64,000 nucleotides of DNA from a virus, in IMG/VR virus record IMGVR_UViG_3300023296_000874, positions 95,594 through 159,593 of that record, one strand, 5' to 3'. The translations under genes and the position numbers were made by a program. The notes under the pieces are model-generated. The model searched no databases. It was not told where the DNA came from and worked only from the letters and a program-made list of their open reading frames with translations. Below are positions 19,388 through 27,148 of the stretch, piece by piece (the stretch's first letter is position 1; the number at the start of each line of letters is the position of its first letter).

Positions 19388-19600
19388 TCAACCACCAGCA
19401 CCCGGACCACCGCTCTCCTGGTTCGCGCCGACAGCGGCACTTGCAGAAGCAGTGTTGTTCACGGTGAGGCCTGCACGCAGGCCGGGGTTGAGCTTGGGAG
19501 GACCACCGCCGAGAGACGGGATGTGCGTGTTGACGCTGGTCTTCACCTTGCCATTGAGGCTGATGCTTCGCATCTTGAGCCGGTTGTAGTAAACAGCCAT
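19388..19600 (-). CDS. small Gly/Ala-rich virion-type protein
   Basis: The 70-aa protein (MAVYYNRLKMRSISLNGK...) has a basic N-terminus and an unstructured Ser/Ala/Gly-rich C-terminus ending GGPGAGG. GGAGAG lies 6 nt before the ATG. It sits between fibre and small tail genes in the same orientation. No family is recognised. Confidence 0.65.
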   Translation of the reverse strand: MAVYYNRLKMRSISLNGKVKTSVNTHIPSLGGGPPKLNPGLRAGLTVNNTASASAAVGANQESGGPGAGG

Positions 19601-19681
19601 GAGTTTCTCTCCAGTTTGGTTTTTCGACGTCGAATTGCCTGATGGATGTGTGTATCTGAGGAGTATAGCCTCGTAAGGTCC

Positions 19682-20356
19682 CTACTCCGAATTACTGCTC
19701 TCATGGATTTCGTAGGACAACTCTCCAAGCTTCAAGGCAGTCTTCTGGATCTCGGCCCGAAGGGATTTCAGTTGGCGGTCCTGTCCATCGAGTAGGGGGC
19801 CGTAGCCGGAGAGGAGCTCAAGTTCGTGAGCGATACCTCCGATGCCTCTGTGGAGCCAGTTGACAGAATCCTTGAAGTGGGTTTCGTAGTACCTATCGCC
19901 GCCGCGCGAGTGTTTGGCTGAAGTCACAGCCTTGTCAGCAGCAGTCGTGCCCCCACCGAGCATTCCTGAAATGTCTCCGAGTCCCGAGTCGAGGTCCTCA
20001 ATGGCATCTTGTACCGCCACGATCTCAGAGTGGAAGGCGTCCATGGCACTGGAGCCTCCCATCTCGTCCGGTAGCTTATCAAACTCTTCAGTCACGTCAC
20101 CGAGCGCGTCGGTAAGTCGGCTCATGGCACGCTTGAAGTGCTTGCGGTAGATCGGGTCCGACGAGGCCTGCACCGTCCGCGCAAGGCGGCTGATGTTGTC
20201 AGAAAGGCTCGCCTTGAAGGTGTGGTCAGGCTTCATGTTCTTGTAGATTCCCATGATGTACGCATAGTTGCCGCCCTTGCCCGCTTCAGCAGCGATTTCC
20301 TTGGCACGGTCCCACTTGTGTTCGTCGCGGGGTGTGTCAACTACGCCACCGGGCAT
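19682..20356 (-). CDS. phage protein with N-terminal W-x-RAKEIA...YIMGIYKNM motif
   Basis: Residues 12-42 carry HKWDRAKEIAAEAGKGGNYA and YIMGIYKNMKPDH, a short helical module common at the ends of phage structural and maturation proteins. The rest is predicted helical with regular hydrophobic spacing (LSDNISRLARTVQ, MSRLTDALGDVTEEF, VVAVQDAIEDLD-like segments). AGGAGC precedes the ATG. The exact role is unknown; a virion or assembly role is inferred from its place between fibre and baseplate genes. Confidence 0.8.
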   Translation of the reverse strand: MPGGVVDTPRDEHKWDRAKEIAAEAGKGGNYAYIMGIYKNMKPDHTFKASLSDNISRLARTVQASSDPIYRKHFKRAMSRLTDALGDVTEEFDKLPDEMGGSSAMDAFHSEIVAVQDAIEDLDSGLGDISGMLGGGTTAADKAVTSAKHSRGGDRYYETHFKDSVNWLHRGIGGIAHELELLSGYGPLLDGQDRQLKSLRAEIQKTALKLGELSYEIHESSNSE

Positions 20357-20364
20357 GTCAGCTC

Positions 20365-20601
20365 CTACTTGTTTTCTTGGATGGAAGAGAACCTGTGCAA
20401 CGTCTTCCGCATGTCCTGCAGCCGGTCACGCGCCTTTTCGGGCGAGTAGCTCAGCAGAGCCAGAATCTCATCAACTTCCTTCACAAGAGGCTTCACAACT
20501 ACGGTCGGCTTGCCGGTGTCGCGGACGTCCATGTCCATGTAGCGAGCGCGGTCGGCAATGTAGGAGCGAGCAAGGAGGGAAATCTCAGCGGATGTGGTCA
20601 C
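20365..20601 (-). CDS. small helical protein, unknown function
   Basis: The 78-aa protein starts at GTG with GAGAGG about 8 nt upstream. It is charged and helical (ISLLARSYIADRARYMDMD, VKEVDEILALLSYSPEKARDRLQDMRKTL). It ends 8 nt before the next gene in the same orientation, suggesting co-translation. No family is recognised. Confidence 0.7.
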   Translation of the reverse strand: MTTSAEISLLARSYIADRARYMDMDVRDTGKPTVVVKPLVKEVDEILALLSYSPEKARDRLQDMRKTLHRFSSIQENK

Positions 20602-20617
20602 AATCGGTACCTCTCTA

Positions 20618-21223
20618 TCAGAAGGTCACGCGCCACACAAACGTCAGGGTCATGGAGCCTGGCTTGTTGATGACGTTGAAGTTGCGGACGTTGAGGAACG
20701 AGTCGTAGTTCCTACGGTCCACCGAGGGGTCATTCCAAGAGCCTTGAGCAATCGGAGTAGCCACAAGCGGCGGGGTGATGTCTACAGCGGCACACACGAT
20801 GCCCATCTCAACCAGAGGCCCTACGGCTTCAGACGTGCTGTACGTCACAGTGAAGTCGAGGATGTTGGTCGGGATGGCCGATGTGGAGCCACCAGCGTCG
20901 ATGAAGTCAATGGCACTGAACTGCTTGCGGTCGATCTCAGCGTAGAGGGAGCCCTGTGTGGCTGCCGCTGCTGGGACGCTCTGTAGGTCCCACCCGGCGT
21001 CCCCAGTTCCTACTGCGAGTGCAAACGCACCAGCCGAGGGCTCTGTAGGGTCAGCCACCAAACGGGCCACGAGGATGCTCGCGTCGTTGGTGATGACGTT
21101 CTTGCCGAGGTAGGTGAAGGCCTTCTTCTCACCCGGACGCTCCATCTTGTACCAGATCTGACCCGTGAAAGGGATCGACCGAGATACTTCAATGAGCGGG
21201 GGGTGTGCAAGCTGCTCAATCAT
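20618..21223 (-). CDS. tail-associated structural protein, unknown family
   Basis: The protein is taken from MIEQLAHPPLIEVS, because this ATG overlaps the end of the upstream 53-aa gene by 8 nt and the longer N-terminus to 21286 would be a shadow of that gene. The 201-aa chain is beta-rich with repeated strand pairs (FTYLGKNVITNDASILVARL, LDFTVTYSTSEAVGPLVEMG) and a C-terminal MTLTFVWRVTF. The pattern suits a small virion protein. Function is not recognisable. Confidence 0.75.
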   Translation of the reverse strand: MIEQLAHPPLIEVSRSIPFTGQIWYKMERPGEKKAFTYLGKNVITNDASILVARLVADPTEPSAGAFALAVGTGDAGWDLQSVPAAAATQGSLYAEIDRKQFSAIDFIDAGGSTSAIPTNILDFTVTYSTSEAVGPLVEMGIVCAAVDITPPLVATPIAQGSWNDPSVDRRNYDSFLNVRNFNVINKPGSMTLTFVWRVTF

Positions 21224-21377
21224 TGGTCTTCTTCTCTGGCTTTGGTTTTGTGTCTTCCTTGGCAGTGTAGCCCTGACGCAGGTCAACGTTCACGGCCTTG
21301 CCGTCCGGCTCTTGTAGCCTGACGACCATTACATCCGCACGGATGGGCTTCTGAAATCTGTCCGACGCTCTGGGCAT
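21216..21377 (-). CDS. 53-aa basic protein
   Basis: The start MPRASDRFQKPIR is chosen because GGGAG lies 6 nt upstream and the promoter motif at 21405 lies just beyond. The C-terminus is Lys/Glu-rich (DTKPKPEKKTND). It overlaps the next gene by 8 nt. It is the first gene of a new transcription unit. Function unknown. Confidence 0.65.
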   Translation of the reverse strand: MPRASDRFQKPIRADVMVVRLQEPDGKAVNVDLRQGYTAKEDTKPKPEKKTND

Positions 21378-21404
21378 GGTGTCTCCCAAGTGAACTGCCC
21401 CAGC

Positions 21405-21421
21405 TACAAACGGATTATGAC
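21405..21421 (-). promoter_or_regulatory. putative late promoter, copy 2
   Basis: Plus-strand TACAAACGGATTATGAC; on the minus strand GTCATAATCCGTTTGTA, 28 nt before the ATG at 21377. The minus-strand text TGTCATAAT resembles an extended -10 box, but no TTGACA-like -35 is visible at normal spacing. Confidence 0.6.
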
Positions 21422-21449
21422 AGCGAGGGAATCTGGCCGTCATACGGTC

Positions 21450-21881
21450 ATGCCACATGATGTCGACAAGCGTATCTGGGTTCTGACTGATGACGGCTCT
21501 GAGGAGCCGCCAGCAGACCTATTTCCTGAGGACGCCCCGGAATCGGCTCCTCAGGTAGAAACCATTCCTGACCGTTCGTATGGGGGTCCAATACCCCTGC
21601 AGCAGGGAGTAGCCTTGCCGGATGTGCCTACGACCAGGGTCACCATTCAGGGTCCCTACGCGGATGCTGTAGCGGCAGCTATCTTGATGCACGCGGCACC
21701 GGGGCTCAGGCTACAGTCGCAGGCCACTACGGAGGGGAGAGTGGACCTGCTGTTCGACACGAACTCGGACATGCTGTGGCGGGTGCTCAATGGGGAAGCA
21801 GTCGAGGACGAAGAGGCCGAAGCTGACTCGAACAGTGACGCGGTCAACCCTCCAGAGGATCCCTACGACATGTTCCTCTGA
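21450..21881 (+). CDS. acidic plus-strand protein, unknown function
   Basis: The frame is open from 21390 but its first part overlaps the promoter motif, so the ATG at 21450 (MPHDVDKRIWVLTDDG) is preferred; ATG 21417 is possible. Neither has a clear ribosome site. The 143-aa product is strongly acidic (EAVEDEEAEADSNSD near the end), with a central folded segment (TRVTIQGPYADAVAAAILMH) and ends PYDMFL. It fills the gap between two minus-strand genes and ends 2 nt from the convergent stop, which supports it being real. It looks like an inserted cargo gene. Confidence 0.65.
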   Translation: MPHDVDKRIWVLTDDGSEEPPADLFPEDAPESAPQVETIPDRSYGGPIPLQQGVALPDVPTTRVTIQGPYADAVAAAILMHAAPGLRLQSQATTEGRVDLLFDTNSDMLWRVLNGEAVEDEEAEADSNSDAVNPPEDPYDMFL

Positions 21882-21883
21882 TC

Positions 21884-23956
21884 CTACGGCGGTGAGCCCA
21901 GCACCAAGTCCCGCTCGTTTGAGGGAAGGTGGCTTGTGGTTGCTCCGAGGATCACCGTGATGTCACCCTCGTCATTCCAATGCCCCAGCAGCTCGTTGTT
22001 GAACAGGACGTCCGAGCCGTTGAAGTTGCTCTCGTTCATCACGAACATGCCGGTCAGATCGTAGCTCTCGCCTCGCCCTGTCTCGCCGCCGATGCCCAAG
22101 TTGGAGAGTGGGGAGTCTGTAATGGCTGCGGTGTCAAAGTCGTCGGAGTCAGGTACGGTCACTGAGGCTGTCTGCGTGAGCTGACATCCCTCTACTCCCT
22201 CGAAGTTGTTGAGCAGGTCCGTACCGTTGAGGTCGCTCTGGTTGAAGATGAACAGCCCATCTTCGTCGCAGAAGGGGATGCTCGGGAAGGTGAACGTCTC
22301 TTCCAAGCCGTCATCGATGCTCAGCCCAACGAGTCCATCGTCACAGGCCACATGGATGAGGCCTTCCTCTCCGGTCTCCGTCTTGGACAGGTTCAGAGGA
22401 GCGCTGAAGTGCTCGCCCGGTGTGAGGGTCACCCATGTCAGTGCTGGGTTCTCGGATGCTACTTCTTGAGGTGTGTCGCCGCCCCATGCAGAGGAACCCC
22501 AATCCACATCGCCGAAGGAGCCGTACTCGGAGAGGTCAATGCCGTCCTCAAGCTCGAACACCGGGTTGCCCGCGATCTTCGTCTCGACGATCGGTGTCCC
22601 TTCGTTCAGTGGGTGCTCGAGTCCGCTCGCATCGGTCTGGTCCGGAGATAGAACGTAGTTGGCCCAGTTGAGTACGTGACGGTGTCCGAAGATTCGGCCG
22701 TCCGTATCGCTGATCTGGTGCGGGGGCTCGTTCAGTACGAGGCGCGTGGGGTCGTTGAGGCCTGCGGTGTAGGCGGTCTCAAAGCCCTCGTAGCTCCAGT
22801 ACACCTGCTTCGGGTTGATGGCCTGTACGGAGTTGAGTACCCAACGTACCGGGAACTTCTCGTAGCCACCGCCCCAGATGGTCCGGCCCGGCTGGTTGAG
22901 CAGCAGTCCGAAGGAGGTGTTCTTCCAGTAGTTGTACTCGACAACTACCGTGTCTGAAGGGACCACGGGTGCCGACAGGGTGATGATGCCGGATGCACCA
23001 TCCACGTCCGCTACCGTCACGACGGTGCCGTTGACGGTGACTGTCACGTCGTCAGCGCCGCCGATGTTGGGGCTGGTGTCCGCGTCCGTGATGGGGCCGT
23101 TGGACGTGTAGATGAGTAGCCCCGCCATGCCCGAGAAGTCCTCGGTGACCGGGATGGCCTTGTTGACGCCCAAGCGGTCGCGGCCCTCTACTCCCTCACA
23201 GTACTTGCGTGCATCGTCGTAGTCGTGGTCCCAGATGTTCTCGGTCTTCACCGTGTCGTCGGCGTTCTTCACCAACTCCATCAGGTCAGTGAAGATGAAC
23301 CTGAGCACGTAGAGCGTGTGTGCGGGCTTCACCAGCTTGAGCAGGAAGTCCAGCTTGACGCTGATGTCCTGGAAGTTGCGGCTGATGTTCTCGGTGAGCT
23401 CGAAGTCCACCCGGAAGCCGAACTGATCGCTGATGTCAAAGGCGCTCAGCGGGTTGCGTGCGTCCTTGAAGTTCTCACTGAGCGTAACCACGCCCTCTTC
23501 GCCCACGAAGCGCTCGATGCCCGCCACGATGTTCGCGGGGGTGGATCCTCCGAAGAAGATCGCCACAAGCGACTGAACGAAGTCGCAGAACTCCTGGCTA
23601 CTGAAGATGCTGAGCTGAAGATTCTTGTTCAACGCCAGCATGGAGCCGAGCTTCTGGTAGGCCAGGTCAGCGCGGTTGTCGCAGTATGCCGGTGTGTTGA
23701 AGTAGGTGTCGCCCTCGAGGTCCTCAATCGCCAACCGGATGCGAGCGAACTCGATGGCGTAGGCCCGGAGTGCGATGGCGTAGTTGGGTCCGGTGATCGA
23801 GCTCTGGTAGTTGGAGGGGAGGACGTTGCGGAGATCCTTCTCAATCTCGAGCGACTTGTCCTTCAACCTTGTCCTAAAGACCTTGCCTTCCCGACCGACC
23901 TGGCTGAACGCCCGTCGGTTCCGGATGTCAAGTAGTCTGAAGAAATCAACGGCCAT
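21884..23956 (-). CDS. baseplate-type structural protein with inserted beta-sandwich module
   Basis: The first 250 residues of this 690-aa protein are helical (LRAYAIEFARIRLAIEDLEGD, YCDNRADLAYQKLGSML, LKLVKPAHTLYVLRFIF), reminiscent of tail protein I / wedge components. Residues about 275-350 form a small module (VTVTVNGTVVTVADVDGASG, ITLSAPVVPSDTVVVEYNYW) that also occurs twice in the tail sheath. The C-terminal half is acidic beta-rich sequence with repeated FIFNQSDLNGTDLLNN / MFVMNESNFNGSDVLFNN units. A strong promoter motif lies 40 nt upstream. A baseplate periphery role is inferred. Confidence 0.85.
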   Translation of the reverse strand: MAVDFFRLLDIRNRRAFSQVGREGKVFRTRLKDKSLEIEKDLRNVLPSNYQSSITGPNYAIALRAYAIEFARIRLAIEDLEGDTYFNTPAYCDNRADLAYQKLGSMLALNKNLQLSIFSSQEFCDFVQSLVAIFFGGSTPANIVAGIERFVGEEGVVTLSENFKDARNPLSAFDISDQFGFRVDFELTENISRNFQDISVKLDFLLKLVKPAHTLYVLRFIFTDLMELVKNADDTVKTENIWDHDYDDARKYCEGVEGRDRLGVNKAIPVTEDFSGMAGLLIYTSNGPITDADTSPNIGGADDVTVTVNGTVVTVADVDGASGIITLSAPVVPSDTVVVEYNYWKNTSFGLLLNQPGRTIWGGGYEKFPVRWVLNSVQAINPKQVYWSYEGFETAYTAGLNDPTRLVLNEPPHQISDTDGRIFGHRHVLNWANYVLSPDQTDASGLEHPLNEGTPIVETKIAGNPVFELEDGIDLSEYGSFGDVDWGSSAWGGDTPQEVASENPALTWVTLTPGEHFSAPLNLSKTETGEEGLIHVACDDGLVGLSIDDGLEETFTFPSIPFCDEDGLFIFNQSDLNGTDLLNNFEGVEGCQLTQTASVTVPDSDDFDTAAITDSPLSNLGIGGETGRGESYDLTGMFVMNESNFNGSDVLFNNELLGHWNDEGDITVILGATTSHLPSNERDLVLGSPP

Positions 23957-23995
23957 GTTCGGTCCTCTTATGGATCTGATCTGTCAAGCCTGACC

Positions 23996-24012
23996 TACAA
24001 ATGCAGTATGAC
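23996..24012 (-). promoter_or_regulatory. putative late promoter, copy 3
   Basis: Plus-strand TACAAATGCAGTATGAC; on the minus strand GTCATACTGCATTTGTA, 40 nt before the start at 23956. It sits in the divergent gap between the 690-aa gene and the plus-strand cargo island. Confidence 0.6.
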
Positions 24013-24075
24013 AGCATTTCCATTCTGACTTCCAGCACCACATCACCGTTATATGAGAAATCGGAGGAACGACAC

Positions 24076-24507
24076 ATGCCCAAAACCCTCGCCGTCTATG
24101 CAGGCGCATTCCTGACCTCCCGTGGCAAGACCGCGCTGCGCCTTTGGTGGCAAGCCAACGTCAGTCCGCTGGAGAGTAAGAGCTTCGGCCATCACATGAC
24201 CATCAAGTTCAAGCCCTCAGATGAGGAGCTGTACGAGTTGATGGAGCGCCTCGGTGGCGTAGGTGAGACCGTTCAGTTGCGCATCGTGGGCTACGCCGAG
24301 GACGCGGACCTGGGAGTGCAGGCGGTGGTTGTGGAAGGCGTCTACTCCACCAACGACAACCCCCACGTCACTGTCGCCACGGACGGAGCCAAGCCTTTCC
24401 TGAGCAACAAGCTCCTCAAGCGGGGCTATACCGACGTGCGCGGAGCCGCCCTCGAAGCTCGGCTCGGATACTTCGACGGACGCGCCGACCGCTTCGAGCT
24501 GCCTTAG
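24076..24507 (+). CDS. 2H phosphoesterase family protein
   Basis: The start MPKTLAVYAG has a good ribosome site (GGAGGAACGACAC before ATG). The 143-aa protein shows the two HxT motifs that define 2H phosphoesterases: HMT at H40/T42 (FGHHMTIKF) and HVT at H97/T99 (NPHVTVAT), 57 residues apart. The family includes RNA cyclic phosphodiesterases and ligases, fungal tRNA-ligase-type phosphodiesterases and the phage anti-CBASS enzyme Acb1, which cleaves cyclic nucleotide signals. Size fits any of these. It is the first gene of the plus-strand island. Substrate cannot be decided from sequence alone. Confidence 0.8.
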   Translation: MPKTLAVYAGAFLTSRGKTALRLWWQANVSPLESKSFGHHMTIKFKPSDEELYELMERLGGVGETVQLRIVGYAEDADLGVQAVVVEGVYSTNDNPHVTVATDGAKPFLSNKLLKRGYTDVRGAALEARLGYFDGRADRFELP

Positions 24508-24510
24508 TAT

Positions 24511-24545
24511 TCCACACTATCAACGGCTTTCCGTTGTAGAATGGA
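24511..24545 (+). terminator. stem-loop after the 2H phosphoesterase
   Basis: TCCACACTATCAACGG (24511-24526) pairs imperfectly with TCCGTTGTAGAATGGA (24530-24545) around a short loop, with two mismatches and one bulge. It starts 4 nt after the stop codon. No U-tract follows. It may end or stabilise the transcript, separating this gene from the next. Confidence 0.4.
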
Positions 24546-24677
24546 GTACTGGCATTCTGTCATCACACGAGAAGAGACTATTCCCACTCCCTGCGAAAAA
24601 GACGACCCCTTCCCTGAGAATACGGGCACATGGTCCGTTGAGTCTCTGAACCCCTTTCGGAGACCCAATACCCAACC

Positions 24678-25682
24678 ATGATACTCCTTGTAATCGCTGT
24701 AACCGCAGTTGTACTTGCCTCGGCGCTCTGCTCCGGCTCTGAAGCCGCCTTGATGGCAATGCCCAACGTGCGTGTTCGCCAGCTCGCGGAGGAAGGTGGC
24801 TCAACAGCCGCCATACTGCTCCGGTTGAAAGACAACCTCGACAGGCCCATTGCTGCCATCGTGGTTCTCAACAACATCGCCAACATCGTCGGCTCCATCG
24901 TGGTTGGTGGGATTGCTACTGACGTGCTCGGAAGTGCCTACCTCGGTGCCTTCTCAGCCGTGTTGACCTTCGCCATCATCCTCTTCGCAGAGATCATCCC
25001 CAAGAGCATCGGCACCAACTACCCGGAGCGCATCAGCCTCCTGATTGCACGACCGCTCAGTGCGATCTCGTGGTTGCTGACCCCGGCACTCTGGATGCTC
25101 GAACAGGTGACCAAGCTCATTGGCGGACCCAACGGTGCTACGGCAGCGGACGAGGCTACCTTGCGCTTCATGGTGCGGGAAGCCGGACGTGAGGACCAGA
25201 TTGAGGAGGATGAGCGCGACATGATCCTCCGGGTGTTCAGCCTCAACGACCTGACCGCCAGCGACATCATGACTCCCCGTACCGCGATGACCTACCTCCG
25301 CGCTGACCTGACTGCCAAGGAGCAGGAGGCCCAGATCAAGGCGTCACAGCACTCCCGCATCATCGTTGTGGGTGAGACGCTCGACGACGTGGTGGGCGTG
25401 GTGATGCTGAGGGACTTGCTCCTCTCGCTCATGAATGGCGGACTGCTACCGAAGCCTGTGCCTGCCGCCTTTGTCAGCCCCGACATGCCCGCCGATGAGC
25501 TCATGCGGCACTTCCTACCCGCGCGGAACCACATGGCTCTCGTGCGGGGAGAGTACGGCGCGGTACATGGCTTGGTGACCCTCGAGGACGTCCTTGAGAT
25601 CGTTGTTGGCGAAGAGATTGTTGACGAGACTGACCGTGACGACGACATGCAGGCTGTTGCACGGGACCGCGCTACATCCTGA
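24678..25682 (+). CDS. CNNM/CorB-type membrane protein: DUF21 plus CBS pair
   Basis: The N-terminal half is a DUF21 (CNNM) transmembrane domain: segments at about 2-22, 56-78, 90-110 and 122-142, with SGSEAA near residue 20, NNIANI near 66 and EIIPKSIG near 107, all typical of the family. A Bateman CBS pair follows (DLTASDIMTPRTAMTYL to GAVHGLVTLEDVLEIVVGEE, about 190-320). The protein stops at 334 aa, so the CorC/HlyC C-terminal domain of longer relatives is missing. Bacterial relatives export Mg2+/Co2+; some are labelled hemolysin-like. Its presence inside a phage late region is unusual. The ribosome site is distant (GGAG 16 nt upstream). Confidence 0.92.
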   Translation: MILLVIAVTAVVLASALCSGSEAALMAMPNVRVRQLAEEGGSTAAILLRLKDNLDRPIAAIVVLNNIANIVGSIVVGGIATDVLGSAYLGAFSAVLTFAIILFAEIIPKSIGTNYPERISLLIARPLSAISWLLTPALWMLEQVTKLIGGPNGATAADEATLRFMVREAGREDQIEEDERDMILRVFSLNDLTASDIMTPRTAMTYLRADLTAKEQEAQIKASQHSRIIVVGETLDDVVGVVMLRDLLLSLMNGGLLPKPVPAAFVSPDMPADELMRHFLPARNHMALVRGEYGAVHGLVTLEDVLEIVVGEEIVDETDRDDDMQAVARDRATS

Positions 25683-25738
25683 ATAGCCTCTGAGTGATCA
25701 GGCGCTCCGTCCGTTACCTGTGCAGCACGGAGCACAAC

Positions 25739-25960
25739 ATGGCCCTCGCCCAGCGACAAGACAGCACCACCGACCAGATCGAAACCGTCATCGAAGAGGC
25801 GCGCAAGCAGGACTTCCCCGTGGCATGGCTCGAGGACTGGGAAGACTGGACGCGCTCAGAGAGCGCGGACCTCGTGGGGTGCTACTGCATCATCGCTGAT
25901 GAGGCCGGGTGCTACGACGCCAAGGACGCCATCATGCGCAAGTGGGAAGCTGCCTCATGA
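25739..25960 (+). CDS. small acidic protein, unknown function
   Basis: The start MALAQRQDSTTDQIE is preferred over an upstream ATC-region start because GGAG lies 8 nt before it. The 73-aa product has a Trp-rich acidic segment (VAWLEDWEDWTRSESADLVG) and CYCIIADEAGCY. It overlaps the next gene by 4 nt (ATGA), so the two are translationally coupled. No family is recognised. Confidence 0.7.
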   Translation: MALAQRQDSTTDQIETVIEEARKQDFPVAWLEDWEDWTRSESADLVGCYCIIADEAGCYDAKDAIMRKWEAAS

Positions 25961-26244
25961 TCGGACGCACCATCACCTGCTACCCGATGGACGGGACCAA
26001 GCCCCAGTTCGAACTCGAAATCACGAACAGTGGGCGCGGGCTCATTGATCTTCGTGTCAAAGGGACAGGCGACGGTGTGAACTGGACCGGATTCCAGTTC
26101 GACGGCTACAACCGACCGCATCAGTTCAAACCCGAGTGGCTGCATACAGTCCGCTTCCACGGCTACCTCATCAAGGGCAGCGGCAAAAACCGCGACGTGA
26201 TGGAGGTGGACTTCTGGCTGAAGGAGATAGACAGTGCCGACTGA
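25957..26244 (+). CDS. small beta-rich protein, unknown function
   Basis: The 95-aa product starts MIGRTITCYPMDGTK at the ATGA overlap with its upstream neighbour and overlaps the radical SAM gene by 11 nt. It is predicted beta-rich (FELEITNSGRGLIDLRVKG, WTGFQFDGYNRPHQF) with a basic C-terminal part. Tight coupling on both sides suggests that it works with the radical SAM protein, perhaps as a partner or substrate; this is inference from layout only. Confidence 0.7.
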   Translation: MIGRTITCYPMDGTKPQFELEITNSGRGLIDLRVKGTGDGVNWTGFQFDGYNRPHQFKPEWLHTVRFHGYLIKGSGKNRDVMEVDFWLKEIDSAD

Positions 26245-27148
26245 GACCATCGCAAACCCCAACTTCAGCATCGTCCTACCCGGAGCCTGTCAGGCTCGTT
26301 GTGGGTTCTGCTATTGGAAACGCTCGGACAATGAGCTACGCCTCAAGGCGTGGGCATCTGAGCTGAACCGCGTGCTGGGAGCCCTGCCCCCACAGTTCAA
26401 GACCCTCTCCCTCACCGGAGGAGAGACTGTACTCAGCCCCTACCTCAAGCGTGCGCTGAGTGTGATCGAGCTCCACAAGGAGCGCTTCGACCGAGTGGTG
26501 CTGACCACCAACGGGGGGTCTCCCAAGAACTTCGACAAGCTGAGGGACCTGTTCGACGGGGTGGTGGACCACATCAACCTCTCACGTCACGCCCTCAACG
26601 AGCTTGAGAACCGTGCGGCCTTCGGAGACTGCAAGACCATCAACTGGGAAGAGACCGAGACCTTCTGCACCAAGATGGCTGAGGTTGGAATCGACGTGAC
26701 CATCAGCGCCGTGCTCGGCATCTGGTGGGGAGAGATGATCCTCGGAGAGTGGGTAGGAGCCGACAAGGCATACACCCGCGCATTCCTCGCCAAGTGCAAG
26801 AGCGTTGGAGCCGGAGCGGTATTCCTCCGCAAGCTTCACGGCACGCTCGACACTCACCCGTTGCAGGACAACTTCAGCGAAGAGGCCACGGTGGAGCATG
26901 GCTGCCCGACGTGCAAGGACTTCGTCATGACCATCGACGGGGTGCGCGTGCATTGGAAGTACAGCACGCTCGAGCCAAGCGATGATCTCGGCCTTGTGTA
27001 CGAGGTGATTCTGCAGCCCGACGGTAGGATGACTACCGGATGGACCACCGACGAGCCCTACGAGCTCCCAGTGCCCGAGCCAGTGCGGGCCTCGGTGGCA
27101 AGCTCTACATCAGGGTGCGGAGGTACTACTCGGAGCTGCGGTAGCTGA
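26234..27148 (+). CDS. radical SAM protein, probably frameshifted near its C-terminus
   Basis: The 304-aa frame starts at GTG with GGAGA 6 nt upstream. It shows the 4Fe-4S/AdoMet signature CQARCGFC (C19, C23, C26), the GGE motif (LTGGETVLSP) and LTTNG. A second Cys pair (CPTC) lies near residue 224. Substrate is unknown; it is not clearly QueE or viperin. The last 22 codons have atypical third positions, whereas another frame reads GLGGKLYIRVRRYYSELR and stops at 27144, with high GC at third positions. One extra G in the GGG run at 27087-27089 would join the two, so a real indel, a sequencing error or programmed slippage is likely. Confidence 0.88.
   Translation: MPTETIANPNFSIVLPGACQARCGFCYWKRSDNELRLKAWASELNRVLGALPPQFKTLSLTGGETVLSPYLKRALSVIELHKERFDRVVLTTNGGSPKNFDKLRDLFDGVVDHINLSRHALNELENRAAFGDCKTINWEETETFCTKMAEVGIDVTISAVLGIWWGEMILGEWVGADKAYTRAFLAKCKSVGAGAVFLRKLHGTLDTHPLQDNFSEEATVEHGCPTCKDFVMTIDGVRVHWKYSTLEPSDDLGLVYEVILQPDGRMTTGWTTDEPYELPVPEPVRASVASSTSGCGGTTRSCGS

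Noticed and set aside
26234-27148. Assignment of the radical SAM protein as viperin or QueE
   Set aside because: Only the general CxxxCxxC and GGE motifs are shared; family-specific residues and lengths do not match well enough to name a substrate.
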